Below are positions 36,170 through 48,959 of a DNA stretch of 64,000 nucleotides, one piece after another (positions within the stretch are counted from its first letter, which is position 1; each line of letters starts with the position of its first letter). The stretch is from Ceratothoa steindachneri (taxonomy: Eukaryota; Arthropoda; Malacostraca; Isopoda; Cymothoidae). The stretch is from positions 193,748,087 to 193,812,086 of the forward strand of contig OZ018321.1 of the NCBI GenBank assembly GCA_963969495.1, read 5' to 3'. The notes under the pieces are model-generated. The model ran no database searches and had not been told where the DNA came from. It worked only from the letters and a program-made list of their open reading frames with translations. The position numbers were made by a program, and so were the translations under genes.

Positions 36170-36335
36170 GGCTTGGAGCTCCGGTTAGCCTAGAGATGCG
36201 GCGTTGGATTTCTGGCCTCAAGGCACGGGGTCACTCCCAGTGTCCACGGACACGAAATTTTCAGCAGCGCTAGGATTTGTCCGCCCATTGGGTGCATACG
36301 CTGATATTCGATCCCACGTGAGTAGGTAGATCCAC
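36170..36335 (+). repeat. tRNA-derived SINE-like sequence
   Basis: CTCCGGTTAGCCTAGAGATG (A-box-like, from 36178) is followed by GGCACGGGGTCACTCCCAG (degenerate B box, about 36222-36240) at tRNA-like spacing, then about 90 nt of unrelated body sequence. There is no clover-leaf, so it is not a functional tRNA. Confidence 0.5.
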
Positions 36336-37480
36336 ACGCATCATCATGTCTATAGCTAATCACAGCACCGCTCTCATTTCCCTTCCAGTCTTCACATCAC
36401 AGGATACAAAATTCCTCCGTTACTGACTCCTGCCGATGGAGTACTATTGCCCCTATGTTCCATAATTGCTGATGAGTGTCAAAAACACAATACGACCAGG
36501 ACACCTTCTTTCCCAACGAGAGCCGGCACCTGGTGCCTTCAGGCTACCAGTGATTGTTATTACGATCTTTATGTGCATTTCATTTCTACTCGACTGGCCT
36601 CGAGTAGATCTTAGGGTCTTCCCTCGTCCTAAATTCCTTTACATGAGCCTCACATGTCCACGGATTTGCCGTTCAAAATGGACATTCGTCGTTTCCTCAG
36701 ACAAAGGTTCTTTGGTTTCGATACTTCGGTCGCCTCTTCTCGGCGCCCTTCAGATCCTCTCATTGATTCTGCTTGCGGAGGTCTATGAACAAAGGGCCCT
36801 TTCTTGAGTCGTCTACGAAAGGGGAAACGCAGCTGTTACATCAAACTATGAAAAGGCCATTCAACTGAATTTGTCCATCCGATCTCTCCATCGTCCTTCT
36901 CTTCATAGGATTCTTAAATGACGTTGGAAGGAGTGATTTCTTTGATGCATTACCACTCGTATTAGGAGGAACAAACATAGTAATTTAAAATGGCGTTGTC
37001 AGACGTAATGTAATAATCTCCTCAACATCTACACATATCACCAACTATGCTATTTTTTTCAGTTTGTTTTCTACTTGTTTCAAGCAATTCCTCGCCTTCA
37101 ATGTTAATTAGTGGAAATTCTTCCTGGTCTAACGAATTCAATTTGACCTTCAGAACAAGTTATCAAAGATTAACGGAGATTTGGATAACTTTGAGGGAAT
37201 TATTCAGCTCTTTTCTTTCAGGTACGCTTTTAGATGTCGCAAATTTATGCGACAATTTAACTATGCTATGTTTCCTCACGACGAATCAACCGTCACATTT
37301 CTCTCTTACGACGGGACGATAAATGAACCCTTCGGGAAGCCTCCCGTTTTATCGTGAATCTTTGCTGCAAATGTTACCCACACATTAGCGATTCTATTTC
37401 TCTACGCTCGGTCGGTTGTATTATTTGTTTAATTCTATTCATTCCTTTTTGTTGGCTTTACTTAGCTCACAAGAGCTCTT
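36336..37480. other. Non-coding stretch, nothing recognised
   Basis: Two open frames of 113 and 91 codons (36466-36807 and 37047-37322, plus) have no recognisable domain. The second starts with a hydrophobic stretch that could mimic a signal peptide. Isolated as they are, they are not supported as genes. Confidence 0.45.
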
Positions 37481-37553
37481 GCTAGCCGAGTGTATACGGC
37501 ATTCGGCCGCCAACGTCGCGGTACCGGGTTTGATCCGGGCAAAAGCGGACACA
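37481..37553 (+). repeat. tRNA-like SINE head
   Basis: GCTAGCCGAGTGTATACGGC (A box, 37481-37500) and GGGTTTGATCCGGGC (B box, 37526-37540) have tRNA-like spacing. The T-arm CCGGG/CCCGG pairs partly, but the acceptor stem does not. Confidence 0.5.
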
Positions 37554-40436
37554 AAAGTGAGCGCGCGAAGAGACTTGGCTACCATTTGGTGGACGCGCGA
37601 TAGGAAAACCTCCTTTTAGCAAGACGGTGTTTGAACTTATAGGTGGAGGGGAGGTCAAAGCAACTTTTTATCTCGCTGTCATGAAATGATATTCTGTATG
37701 GCAAGTGCGTGGATGAGCTATTTATTGTGCCGCACGAGAGGAAAAACGTCTGCCATTTATGTGGCGGGAAATTATCTGAATGTTCTCCTTTGTATGACAA
37801 ACCTCCACTTTGTGAGGTACGAGTAGTTTTTGAGATGTGAGCGAATAGCGCTCAGTATCTGCACATTTCTCAGACTTCCTTATCGCACAGTTGTAGGTCT
37901 AAGCATTCCTGGCCTTGTCACATGTGACTTCCTGTGAAAGCAGACCCCACACCTAAGAGCCACGTGAATTTACCATTCATACATTCACCACAACATTAAA
38001 CAAAGACCTTCGCCGCGCAGTCAAGAGGCGTCGGGGGTACCTGAACAGGAGAAGATCGTGGTATTATCGATGACTGGATGGAAATGGGATTGAGAATGTT
38101 ATGCAGAGATAGCTAAGATGCCAATAAATAACCAGAAGAAACTTAATTAAATCAATTCTCGAGTTTGATGGCAAACCAGTTGGGTTCTGTTAACAGGGGT
38201 GTTGTATCTGGAATTCCGCTTGAGAGAATAAGGAAAGAGAAGTCAGCTTTGACCTATGCTGAGAAAGATCAATTATTTATGGTACAGTTAACCAAAATCA
38301 TGTGTAGTAGTAACCTTTAAGCTCAGATTTTGCTGAGCTGTTGCTCAATAGTTATTGCTTAGGTATAAAAGGTTTTGTACATGCAAGATGTAAGTAAGAT
38401 ATATTTGGAGGTCCATATACATTTAGATTAGAATTTATTCACTATACAAATCATAATAATGTATTCGAAATATTGCGCTGTCATAATTTACTTTGCCAGA
38501 ATAACGCCGAAAATGAAATCTAATTTTTCATATTTTGTAAAATCTCGTCGAAATTTATAGGAAAATATCAACAAAGTCTTTGTCAAATCTTTATACATAT
38601 TTCTTCTCGTTTTATTCATGAAATTGAATGGCTTTCATAGACGGATTGGAACGTGGCTGACTACATTGATTTAAGATACAAAATATGCTCATATGTGAAA
38701 TGGATATATAGAACACTCGGCAATATAGATTATATATATTTTCGATTATTATACTACATTTATCGGCAAATCTATTCATTAGTCCAACCCCACCCCCCTT
38801 TGAAAATTGGAAGGTGGGAATAATTGACAGAAGATGATAGCAGTGACCACCGAGTGACATGGTTTGTCTTTGGAGTGGGAAACGCGCGTTTTCTTGATTC
38901 GCCTAAATGGTCACATACGAGTAGTTTCATAGATATACATGTAACAACAAGCGGACAGAGAGGAAAGATTATTTAGAAAATTTGAATAAAAGAAGATATT
39001 AAAAAAATATATTATCGATCTATTCTGACAGCTACCAACTAAAGCATAACCAACGATAGTGAAAAAAAAGCTTATTGTGAATCTAAATTAAATAAAAATA
39101 ACCAAAAACAACAAAGACAAAAATTAATCAATGTAAGAAGGTGCTCTCATGGACACAATCACGCCACAAACAAATTTACAAAATCCAAATGTACTAGAGA
39201 GACGGCGTTTTTCAAAGTTTTCACCACAGCCACTATCGAGCTCGCAAGAGCCATCCCAGTACCAGTTACAAGGGCTAGTGAACCCCACTAACTCCGTTAT
39301 CTGGATACGTACCGTGCACGAAATCCCTCGGAGTAGGACATTCAGCTAAACGCTGAGGTACAGTCTTGAGTACTAAGCAATCTTCCCAGAAAGGTTCCTG
39401 GGTGCCTCCATCCGATGCCGCTGTCTCCTACAAGTCTGTCCGATTCATAGGCGACGTAAAATGGCTTGATAGCATCAAGGCATTTTGAGATTGTTTCACA
39501 GAAAGAGACGAGGCTCAATGGCGTATAACTTTAAATGTTAGGGTGCCGTTTCTAATCTCGGGGGCCTAAACGGTAGAAATACCATCTGGGTCGGGGTTGA
39601 CTACACACTCAGTCCATGTTACCGAGTTCTAGCGAAACTTGTTAACGAGTTTGATATTGGTGTCTTTAATATGGATGAATTCACACATTTATGCTCGTGA
39701 ACCATTTCATTATCTTGCCTTGGTGTGTCCCTGTGCGAACCTGCAGTACAAGCGGAATTTGGATGGGAAGTGAACGATGAATCCCATGAGAACATTCATT
39801 TTACCACTCAACTTTATTTTGCTGAGCCACATTCAGAGCTTTAATCTCTTTTGCACCCACGCCACATATATTCTACGTTCTATGTTGTTAAGCACTTGAA
39901 ATGGTCCAAGAACTAACCTTCTTTGATTTTACTGTTCTTTTGTTCGTTCAAAACTTGACTACGATTGCGAAGTTTGCAGCTATGCATCGAAAGGCTAGTA
40001 AAGATGGTGAATTCGATCCACCATGCCGGTCTCCGATTCCTGAATGGTGTCTTCCGTACATCCCCTACAGAGGGCCTTCTTTCTAACACAGGGGATTTTC
40101 CAGTCGTTTTAATTTTTGCACACTGCAAGATGTGCATGTTCGTGCAGATTCAGTCTTTCACAGTCGTCGAATGCTCTCATTTCTTTCACGGCCAACTGCT
40201 ACGATGTCTATATCTTCATGGGATGTCCATCAAGCCGCCTTTCTGACTCAAGGTCAGGAAACACTTTTCAAAGTTTGATGTAACTCAGGCCAATGGCGTC
40301 TATGGTTCTTCCAAAGACTCTACCCTGGAGAATGGTGCCTTTGAACGTTTGTTGCCACGCCTCTCTTAACAAAGCTTGTACACTAATGGGAATATTGATT
40401 TTAAATTCATTATTACAGGCATTTTGCAACACTGGA
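37554..40436. other. Non-coding stretch, nothing recognised
   Basis: Nearly 3 kb with only short open frames and no recognisable family. A few frames near 39900-40250 have ordinary base composition but no motif. Confidence 0.45.
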
Positions 40437-40475
40437 CCCCTGTCAGTATACACAGATGGCTCTAAGTCAGAATGA
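40437..40475 (+). pseudogene. Possible RNase H fragment of a retroelement
   Basis: The frame reads LSVYTDGSKSE before a TGA. (V/I)YTDGSK is the first catalytic motif of retrotransposon-type RNase H domains (the Asp is catalytic). Nothing further upstream or downstream could be matched, and the minisatellite begins 40 nt later, so this could be chance. Confidence 0.3.
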
Positions 40476-40514
40476 GCTTCAGCAAAATATTGCTCGCTAT
40501 GAGAGATTATGTGC

Positions 40515-41100
40515 CCAGTATGGATTCAAGGAGACCAATTGTCGGATATGGACTCACGGATATTAATAATCAGGCATGGACTCACGGATATCAATTATAT
40601 CGGGCAAGGACACACGGAGGTCAATTATCGGGTATGGAGTCATGGATATCAATTATCGTGTATTGATTCAAGGAGGCCAATTATCAGGCATGGACTCTCT
40701 TATACCAATTATTATGAAATGACTCATTGGTGTCAATTATCGGACATGGAATCACATATATAAATTAGCGGGCATGGACTAATGGAGACCAATTGTCTGG
40801 GATGGACTATTGGAGTCCAATTGTCGGGCATGGACTAATAGGAGCTAATTATCGGGAATGCACTCATGAAGACCAATTGTCTGGCATGGACTAATAAGAA
40901 CTAATTATAGAGCATGGAATCATGAAGAGCAATTGTTGGGCATGGGCTCATATGAGCTAATTATCAAATCATGATTCATGGCTACCAATTATCGGACATT
41001 GACTCAAGGATCGGCCGCGGTCACCAATTATCGGGTATGGACTCACGAATACTAATTATCGGGCATGGAAGCACTGCTATTAATTATTGGGCATGAGCTT
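40515..41100. repeat. 28-bp minisatellite, about 20 copies
   Basis: Tandem repeat with consensus like CAATTATCGGGCATGGACTC plus 8 more bases (ACGGAGAC-type). Phasing is kept at 28 nt through most of the array, with one expanded unit near 41010. Copies are diverged by roughly 10-35 percent from each other. As 28 is not a multiple of 3, the open frames that cross it are incidental. Confidence 0.9.
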
Positions 41101-41620
41101 ATAGGGCGTCGGTTGGACCCGCTCGGGACCATTAGGGGCCCCCATCCTTCGCCTGGTCCATCACCGCGAATTGGGGGCCAAAAAGGATGAGGATGATCGA
41201 GGCTCGTCGACGTGCTAAGAATACAGGCATGTTAAAAACCACCGGCCCGAACCAGAAAAAAGAGGGAGAGGGTGATTTTCCTTCCCCTGGCTCCGACCAG
41301 AACTGAATGAACGAAGGCTGGTCGGCGACTAGTCTGCAAAATTATACTCCGACCAAGAGAAATGGGCGAGAGGGAGCCTGTAAGAGAATAGGCGATAAAA
41401 GGAGGCAAAGCGGAAGTTGACAGGAAGAAATGAAACCCTGGTAGTATCAATCTCGTTTGAGATTAACGGGGAAAGTTGGGCCAAGAAGGCGAATCGCTCC
41501 CACTGGTGTAAGAGTCTACTCAGGGTAAACCCTTGAGAGGGAAGGGGGTAAGGGTTTCCTTAGCCATTCGAGCTCCCTCAAGTATGATGTAGCGAAAAGA
41601 ACAGAGGATAATTACTTAAA
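41101..41620. other. Non-coding, contains a repeat shared with 53.7 kb
   Basis: 41280-41345, read on the minus strand, carries TTTTGCAGACTAGTCGCCGA and a CTGGTCGG word that recur at 53735-53780 on the plus strand. The rest is GC-richer than its surroundings but shows no gene. Confidence 0.55.
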
Positions 41621-43179
41621 ACTACTGAGAAAAAGAAGAGAATGATTTTTCTCTATTAAAAATTTTTAAAGTTTGTGATGAGGAGCTTAAAAAATTTTTT
41701 TAGGGTACATAAAGACATGCATTTAATATATTTTAGGAAGATTTCCTATGATACAATCGTATATTCAAGAAATTATACTAAATAAACTAACAAAATAAAA
41801 TATCGATACATGAAAAATAAGAGAAAGATCATTCACAGAATTGCTTAGCATGAAACAGACTAGAAACAAAGCAAGATTTGATAATGAAACTTAAAATAGT
41901 TAATATGAGGATTTCAAGCCTTTGTTTTCTATTACTTCGGCGCAACGATGTCCACAGGACTACATTAGTTTCTTGTAACTTCTGGTGTTATTTTGCTCAA
42001 TTTTTGTCCATAAATCCATCACAGTTGAAAGCTGCTGGTCTTGAACTTTCTCTCTAATGATTTTCCATCGATTATTCCTTAGGTTCGGGTCCAGGCACTG
42101 AGCAGGTTCACTCCGAAATCTTTTTGTCCGAAATAGTATTTTATTCGCTTTGCAGTAGGGTATGGTGAGCTGTCCTGTATAAATAATGCTGGCTGGTTTA
42201 GAGATGCTCAGAGTGAAGGTATAACATGTTTTTGCGAGACGGTTATGTACACATTCGCATTTACCGTTTAAATTATTCTCACTAGCTCAACCACTCCTTC
42301 AGAAGAAATATCACCATACTATGACGCTGCCTCCTACATGCTTGGCAGACTTTTTCACACATTCAGGGTTAAGGTTGTCACTTGCAGCGCGCCTATCAAA
42401 GCCTCTGTCATCAGATCCAACTAAATTCAATTTACTTTGGTCGTTGAAATAAATTCTCTCCCAATCTTCATCCCTCCAAACAGCATGAGCTTCAGCATAT
42501 TTGAGTCTCGCTTTTTGTTTCTTACTAATGATCGGTTTGGTTGCTGGAGAGCGAACTTTTAAACCAGATGCATTGAGGCGACGGGACACTGTGAAACGGC
42601 TCACTTCTTTCCCACTATCAGTCTTAATTTTTCGAGAGATTCCTGCTTGAGTCTCGAAGGGATCCTTCACAGAGAAGCGCCTAATAGTTATGTCTTCTCG
42701 GATGGTGGTTATGCGGGACGACCGACATTTGCAGGAGATTTATATATTTGTTTTCATTGTTTAACTTTAGAACGCGCCAAATCACACTCTTGGCCCTGCC
42801 TACCTCTCTTAAAATCGCAGGAAGAGTCCTGCCCGAAGCCTTTAGGAAAAAATTCTCTGACGGAGGTCAAGACTCACTGAATACGACAATAATGGCGATT
42901 GTACAGTTCTTACCTACTAAACAAAATGTTGCCAGATATTTCAAAAAACTTCTAGAATGTTCCTGAAAAAATCTTTCTTTTATTTTGCACATGTCAATAT
43001 CTTATTTTGTTAGTTCATTTAGTAAAACTTCTTGAATATACGATTGTATTATATTAAATCTTCATAAAATATATTAAATGCATGCCTTTATTTACCATGA
43101 AAATTTCATTTACCTACTTATTATATTTTGGAAAATATTTTAATATAGGAAAATTTCTCTCTTATTTTGCTCGGTAGTG
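41621..43179 (-). mobile_element. Tc1-like DNA transposon with about 210-nt inverted ends, decayed
   Basis: 41621-41830 and 42970-43179 are imperfect reverse complements, beginning ACTACTGAG on the left and CACTACCGAG on the right. Words such as GCATGCATTTAATATATTTT and ACAATCGTATATTCAAGAA are preserved deep in the arms. Between them a Tc1-type transposase is recognisable on the minus strand. Long inverted ends of this kind are a known variant in the Tc1 group. Confidence 0.75.
41960..42961 (-). pseudogene. Tc1-like transposase, broken
   Basis: On the minus strand 42800-42740 gives REVGRAKSVIWRVLK, a helix-turn-helix-like part. 42670-42311 (open for 119 codons) gives DPFETQAGISRKI, SRFTVSRRLNASGLKVRSP, KKQKARLKYAEAH and RIYFNDQSKLNL, where the D of FNDQS corresponds to the first catalytic Asp. 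Downstream, weakly readable LFIQDSSPYPTAKR and SAQCLDPN resemble the second-Asp block (family form QDNAPxHxA) and the SPDLNPIE block with the Glu lost. Stops and frameshifts occur in both halves. Confidence 0.75.
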
Positions 43180-43420
43180 TATATGCGCTCTTGCGGCTGA
43201 TTGGAGATTCCTACTGTTCCTCTTGAGCGATGCAGCCCGCCCAGAAGGGGCTGCTCTTTCTTATTCTAATTCTTGCTCATTTTTTCACAATTTTTACATC
43301 TAACTTATTTGTCACAAGCAGAAAAGAGCGGCAGATTTTTGGTCAGGAGCCAGAACCCAACTGTAGACCGTTGATAGGGCTAGGCTCAGATAGGTAGGGT
43401 GACCACAGAGAGTGCGCAAT
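43180..43420. other. Short unassigned spacer
   Basis: Nothing recognised between the Tc1-like element and the ORF1 fragment. Confidence 0.5.
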
Positions 43421-43424
43421 TCAG

Positions 43425-44880
43425 GAGGTAAGTGAGATAGAAATAGAACGGATACAAGAGCTCCTCCCACTAATGGAGACTGGAAAATTTCTCACAGTTG
43501 AAGATCTTCAGAAGACCTCCTCTCTTCGGAGAAGGGGAACACCACCCAGGAAACGTGTACCCAGCGGACTTTAAAAGGCTTGGCCTTAAACTCACAACCC
43601 ACGGAAAGAAGAGATCTCTGCAGGAAGTATTGCAACTGATATTTTCGGGCCTGGAGATTCAATTCTCCATCAGGTTTCAAAGTTATTTGTCCAGAAAGTA
43701 GGGACGTAGAAGTTGGTTTCATCAGCTGGAAGTATCTCATTCCCAAAATTGGATTAAGAAGCAGAATATCCCCCCAAATAATTATAACTAACAGAAACAT
43801 CATCTGCAAAGAGATAGAGTTGTTGGTAGGAGAGCATTTTTGATAGGAACTAAAAGAAGAACTGCAGCAGAGGAAGCAATGGCTAAAAATATCTGAGGTA
43901 GTCAAATTTAAAGATAAAACTCAGCTATTCAAAGTCATTTGCAAATCTACTGAAATGGCTTCAAATATCATCGAAAAAGGAATTCTTGCATTCAGCATGA
44001 GAATCCCACTCACCCAAATACCGAGAGACGCCTTCACAAGCATACAGATATGCTTCAAATTTTATGCTATGGAGTAGCTCACGACACAGTATTGCCCTAA
44101 GAAAGACCTGATAATCTGTCTAGAATATGGAACAAAAGGACATTCATGGCGTATTTGTAAAAGCACAGTAAAAATATATATAAACTGCCATGGGGGATAC
44201 AGAACCATGGCTATGATCTGCTCCAAACGAAGAGATATCATAAAAAGAAAAGGAAAGGAAACTAATATAAATAATGAAAGCGTAAACAGAAACTCATACG
44301 CATCAATGGCAAAAAATAACCAACAAGGATCGAAACGGAGATTAATTTGGATGAAGCACTTAATTTTTAAAATACTTACAAGCATACTACACGATCACGT
44401 GAGCAATATTGTAAATCCGGGCAATTACGCAAATACAGTAAAGAGCATGCTACAGGAAAACGGTCTCGAACCAATAAAATTCCCCAAGGAGGTCGACTCA
44501 TAGACCATATTTAAAATCAATGTCGCAGAAAATACAAACCAAGAATTAATCGAAGAGGTAAAAGGAAATGAACATACTGTAGAAACAGAAGTGGACACAA
44601 ACAGCGAGGACACAGATACGGAAAATACCCCCGGCGGTACAAAGCAAGAATGCACACGGTTTACTCGCAGGAAACCCCAAAGAAATATAAATCCGTCAGC
44701 AAAAGGACTCCATCATCCAGAGATGAATTGCCTGAAGTACATTCAACAAACGCAACCAGCAGAGGGAGAACCCAGGCGAAACGAGAAGAGAACCAGAAGA
44801 AGAAACACTGATAACTCATCTCAACGGATGAGATCCCACAGTAACCGATTAAACGAACAGAAATGGACAATTTGAATATA
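43425..44880 (+). pseudogene. Jockey-like LINE ORF1 (gag-like, zinc knuckle), broken
   Basis: The frame near 43900 reads VVKFKDKTQLFKVICKSTEM, then EKGILAFSMRIPLTQIP and ICFKFYAME, the conserved pre-zinc-knuckle domain of arthropod LINE ORF1 proteins. After a TAG near 44075 the same frame gives ICLEYGTKGHSWRICKS (44114-44161), a CCHC knuckle in which the second Cys is Tyr, and then INCHGGYRTMAMICSKRRD. The tail (44207-44503) is open and includes SNIVNPGNYANTVKSMLQEN and GLEPIKFPKE, similar in layout to the ORF1 of LINE D near 49080-49140. No endonuclease or RT follows before 45000, so the element is 3' truncated. Confidence 0.7.
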
Positions 44881-45029
44881 GATATAAAGAAAATAAAAAA
44901 TACTACGAATTAACACTCAGATATTATAGAAATATCAAAAGATGAAACAGAAAACGAGGAAATAAAGATATATAACTACAATGATAGCCACAAATCCTTC
45001 AGGAGATACGTGGGACAGGGGTCACAATG

Positions 45030-45061
45030 AACAGCAACGATCTAGAATAGATCGTTGCTAC
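45030..45061. repeat. Small perfect hairpin
   Basis: GCAACGATCTA and TAGATCGTTGC flank a 3-nt loop. It is isolated, with no T-run or other context to suggest a terminator or RNA gene. Confidence 0.6.
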
Positions 45062-46112
45062 ACATCGTGGTTCGGATTCAACGTTAAGCTGGAGGTCCCA
45101 TGACTAAGTCCACTTTTATGTCTCAAATATTTCCTCACTCTCCTATCCTTAAACTTTCTTCTTCCTCTCTCTCTCTCTCACTCCTACCCACCTAACCATT
45201 GCGTGGAGGGCGGGGGAATACAAAAGATTGCCGAGCCCCGAATCTTTTCCTTGGCTACTCTTTGGAGGGACAAAAAGGGAGAAGGGGTTGGGAGAGCTGC
45301 TCATTGTCTACCACTTCTACTTTGATTTCATTTCATTTCAGTTATTTACGTGCACTGATTGAGTTTGGGGATTTCCAAGACTTTTCTATTTAACTTAAAA
45401 TACTCTATAGACAAGTGACACATGAGTAGAGTTACAAGCTTATTAAATAATTATTCTTTAAAAATTACACCTTTCAAATGTGCGCCATTAGTTCCAGAGC
45501 ATTCCAATTTTCTCGCATGAAAGTTCTCTTCACTTTATTTTGTATGTGGTGCTTATGCCTCTATTTCATCGGTGACGATGACCATCAATTTTTTTTAACG
45601 TCTACTCTGTATGAATGCCTAAAATAAAAAAAATATTTTCACTCAAAAGATGTGTGAGATCTTAAAAAATAACATTCTTTAAGTTATGGGGGTTTCTTTG
45701 GGATCTTTTAGATTATACAAATCATACTTTGATGGAAGCATTACATAAGTTGCCAACCATAGTTATTGGTCCTTGCTATACGAAGAGCGTAACCTATTTC
45801 ACTCTAGCTTCTGAACTATGGTTATAATACCCTGTAAATTACAACCCGACTGAATTAATCAAGTTGTGAATCAACGAGAGTCATTATCGGGGATTTGGGG
45901 GGCCATTAATCGAGACTCAAACTTTATTACAGCTGTGAAGTTATGGTCATTGCCTAAAATGAGTCTGCATCTGAATTTAATGGCTGTTTTTACAAGGCCT
46001 ACATTTTTTCTACATGGAATTTTTTTACATATATATTTTTACTTAGGAGGACTCTCCAGCGCATTTATATATTTTTTTGCATATATATATATATATATAT
46101 ATATTTTATAAT
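45062..46112. other. AT-rich non-coding stretch
   Basis: No family recognised. A short TA tract lies at 46080-46102. Confidence 0.5.
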
Positions 46113-48004
46113 TTTTAAACAGGACATATCTGTCCTTATCGGTCACTAGGGGGTCATGATAAAACATTTATGACTATGAAAAAAAAATATTTATTTACTT
46201 ATTAAATGCTCTCTACCAGTTTATAATAATGAAAAATAAATTCATATATTTTAAAATACATACATAATTTCCTTTAATTTTCTATTTATTAGTAATTCTT
46301 GACTAAAAATATCTTTCGTATGAGCAAAATATTGAAAGTTTGAAAATCATAAAATGCGAGAAAAGGTTTATTCTTATGCCTACATTATTAATTATGAAAA
46401 GTAAAGAACAGTTTCTGTTCCTATCGCAATATAAATGAACATTACACTTCATGCAATAGAAAAACACTTCACCCTTATATCTTGGAAGTTTGCAAGTGAG
46501 ACTATTTTCTTCCACTGCTGGCAAATGTCCTATTTTGTCTAACCTTATGTCTTTTTGTGGTATAGGTTTTGTTGCATTTCAAGTGTTTTTCTTTTTATTT
46601 TATGCAGTTTCTACATTATTCACAGATGGTCTTCCTCTTTTCATGATTACATCTTTGCCACTTTGCATCAGTGCAAAAGAAAGCTTCAGCTTGAATTCGC
46701 AAAGGCCAACTCTGTTTCAATTTTGGAATCCCTAAACTTTCTGCCTTACGACTGTACATACGCCAACTATTCCCAAGTCATGTCCAAAAGGTGAAAAATG
46801 AAACATTGATAGTATTTCTTTGATCTGAAAGACATTCTGTAAAGTGAAACCAATTTGTTATTATAAACCTTCACTATATTTGGGCGTGTTTGTCATATCT
46901 GTTGCAAGAATCGTGAGGTTTAGCAGATGTAAGTTGAGACTAGGATTACTGGTTTAGTATCTAACCACTTTACAGCAGCAACAGATATATTTTCAAATTC
47001 TGTTATCCACACATCCATTGAACCACGGCATTGACGTTGAAGCTCTTTATCTGATTTAAAATTCAGATTGGGCAATCTTCTAGCTTGAACTGTGCTACAA
47101 CACCAAATTCCTTGAGTTGCTAAATAAGTAGCAAGAGGAAGAGATGCAAACCAGTTATCATTAAATAGTTTATGATTCTTACGAGGAGGAATGCATTGAG
47201 AAAGATGTAATACAGAGTGAGGAAAATCACGATTTTTCTACTGGAGTTATTTTTCCAACGTAAGGTATACAGTCATACACCATTCATTCACTATCACTCA
47301 AACTGAAGACTTTGTAACCCCATTTATGAGGATTTTAGCGTATATATTGTTTCATGCTTGATGTTCCTTTGAAAGGAATCATCTGTTCATCGATACACAG
47401 ATATTCAGTCATTGGAATTTGCTTGGATTTGGATCTGAGGTGATGAATTAGAGGTCTGATTTTTAAAAGTTTGTCATTATTATCAATATTTTGGTTATCT
47501 GAAAGATGAAAGTTGGACTTAATTTCTTGCCATCTATCACGACTCATAATGTCGGATACCATATCATTTGATAAGTTTGGCATCCAGTAAAGTTTAGTGT
47601 TTGAAATTTTGCTTATTGTAAAATACATGCACATTCTAAGCCATTGCTCCAATTCTAGCAGATTTAGAGATAGAGGCTTTTGGATGTTTTTTTTTGCAGG
47701 CTGTATAAATTAGATTGGTCCACAATTGTATTTATCAAGTCAGGAGTAATAAACTCCTTTAAATATTCTAAAGGACATTGCAGTTTCTATTGGATCTGTT
47801 GCATGATTTTGAAATGGTGAAGGAGAAAAGTCAAATTTGTCACTTATTGAAAGATGTTTCCAGTTAACAGTCATTTTTCTTTTATTTTTTTGGCCTCTCA
47901 ACACCGCCAACAACAATTTCAGATGAAGAAGCATTTACTTCCATTACAAAGATATATTCTCCATCATCTTTTTTCTGTATCTGACTCAGAATCCAACAGT
48001 GCAT

Positions 48005-48313
48005 CTATAAATAAAATGAACAATTACTTCCTTTTTGTAAAAAGAGTATCTAAGTTATATTTTCTACCTATTTTTATTTTAGGGGGAAGGACAAATAAAA
48101 GGCTGAAAACCTTTATGTGAAATTGAGTTCATTGGCTGAAAGAGTAATAATAAAAACAATCATGCCTGATAAGTTTTGGAAAAATATTTACTTTTCTATC
48201 ATTTGCAATTTTTTTCTCAAATAAGCTATAACTATTTCATTCTTTTCATAATTCTATGCTAACATAGTTATTTCAAACTCATTTTTTTTATATAAATGAA
48301 ATATTCAACCAAC
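48005..48313 (-). other. Predicted intron 2 of the piggyBac-like gene
   Basis: It is bounded by GTTGGT (non-optimal donor) and TTTATTTATAG. Its removal joins two reading frames in phase within an acidic stretch. It is 309 nt, AT-rich, with no coding signal. Confidence 0.5.
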
Positions 48314-48560
48314 CTCTCAAGTCAGTGATGTTTGGTAAGTACTCTTTATCTAGTACATTTTCATCTTCACAGTCAGATGGTTCATCAAACCACATCACTG
48401 ATATATTGCAATGTTTCTACCAGTGTTACTCTCTTTCCTGTTGTTCCATAAAAAGTTGGAGTTGGAATAGGCCCAGACGAAGTACCTGCAAAAGCAATTA
48501 GTTACTTTATACTGTGTACAATAAATTTATTAGTATCTCTCTTGTCATCAATGTTATGTG

Positions 48561-48562
<2 letters not shown>

Positions 48563-48628
<66 letters not shown>
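48563..48628. repeat. (TA)n microsatellite in piggyBac intron 1
   Basis: About 66 nt of alternating TA. Confidence 0.95.
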
Positions 48629-48632
<4 letters not shown>

Positions 48633-48959
48633 TACAAATACCTTATGTAAAATGATTATGTTCTAGTAATAATATTGCTGCTGAAGCCCAATATGAAAAA
48701 TGTACGACAATATGCATATATATGGTGCCTGAGAACGATTAGAACAGATATGGCCTATTTGGAAAAATAATCGCCAAATATCATTACATAAATAAAAAAA
48801 AATCCAACTGTGGCTAAAGGCATGGGGCAATGGCGATGTCATGCCCGAAGAAGAAGGATATTATCCGGAAAAAGACTGAAGCAAAGAGGGCGGAAGGTAT
48901 TAGGAGGGCAAACACCTCTTATGCCTAAGCAGAAACCCCCCCCCCTCCTCAGCAAGTGC

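Noticed and set aside
37047..37322. 91-codon frame with a hydrophobic start (signal-peptide-like)
   Set aside because: An isolated frame in non-coding DNA; hydrophobic starts are common in T-rich sequence.
40515..41100. CRISPR-like periodic array
   Set aside because: The whole 28-nt unit is repeated with drift; there are no constant repeats with unique spacers, and the surroundings are eukaryotic.
43492..43905. 137-codon minus-strand open frame
   Set aside because: It lies antisense to LINE ORF1 sequence and shows no recognisable family; a shadow frame is the simpler explanation.
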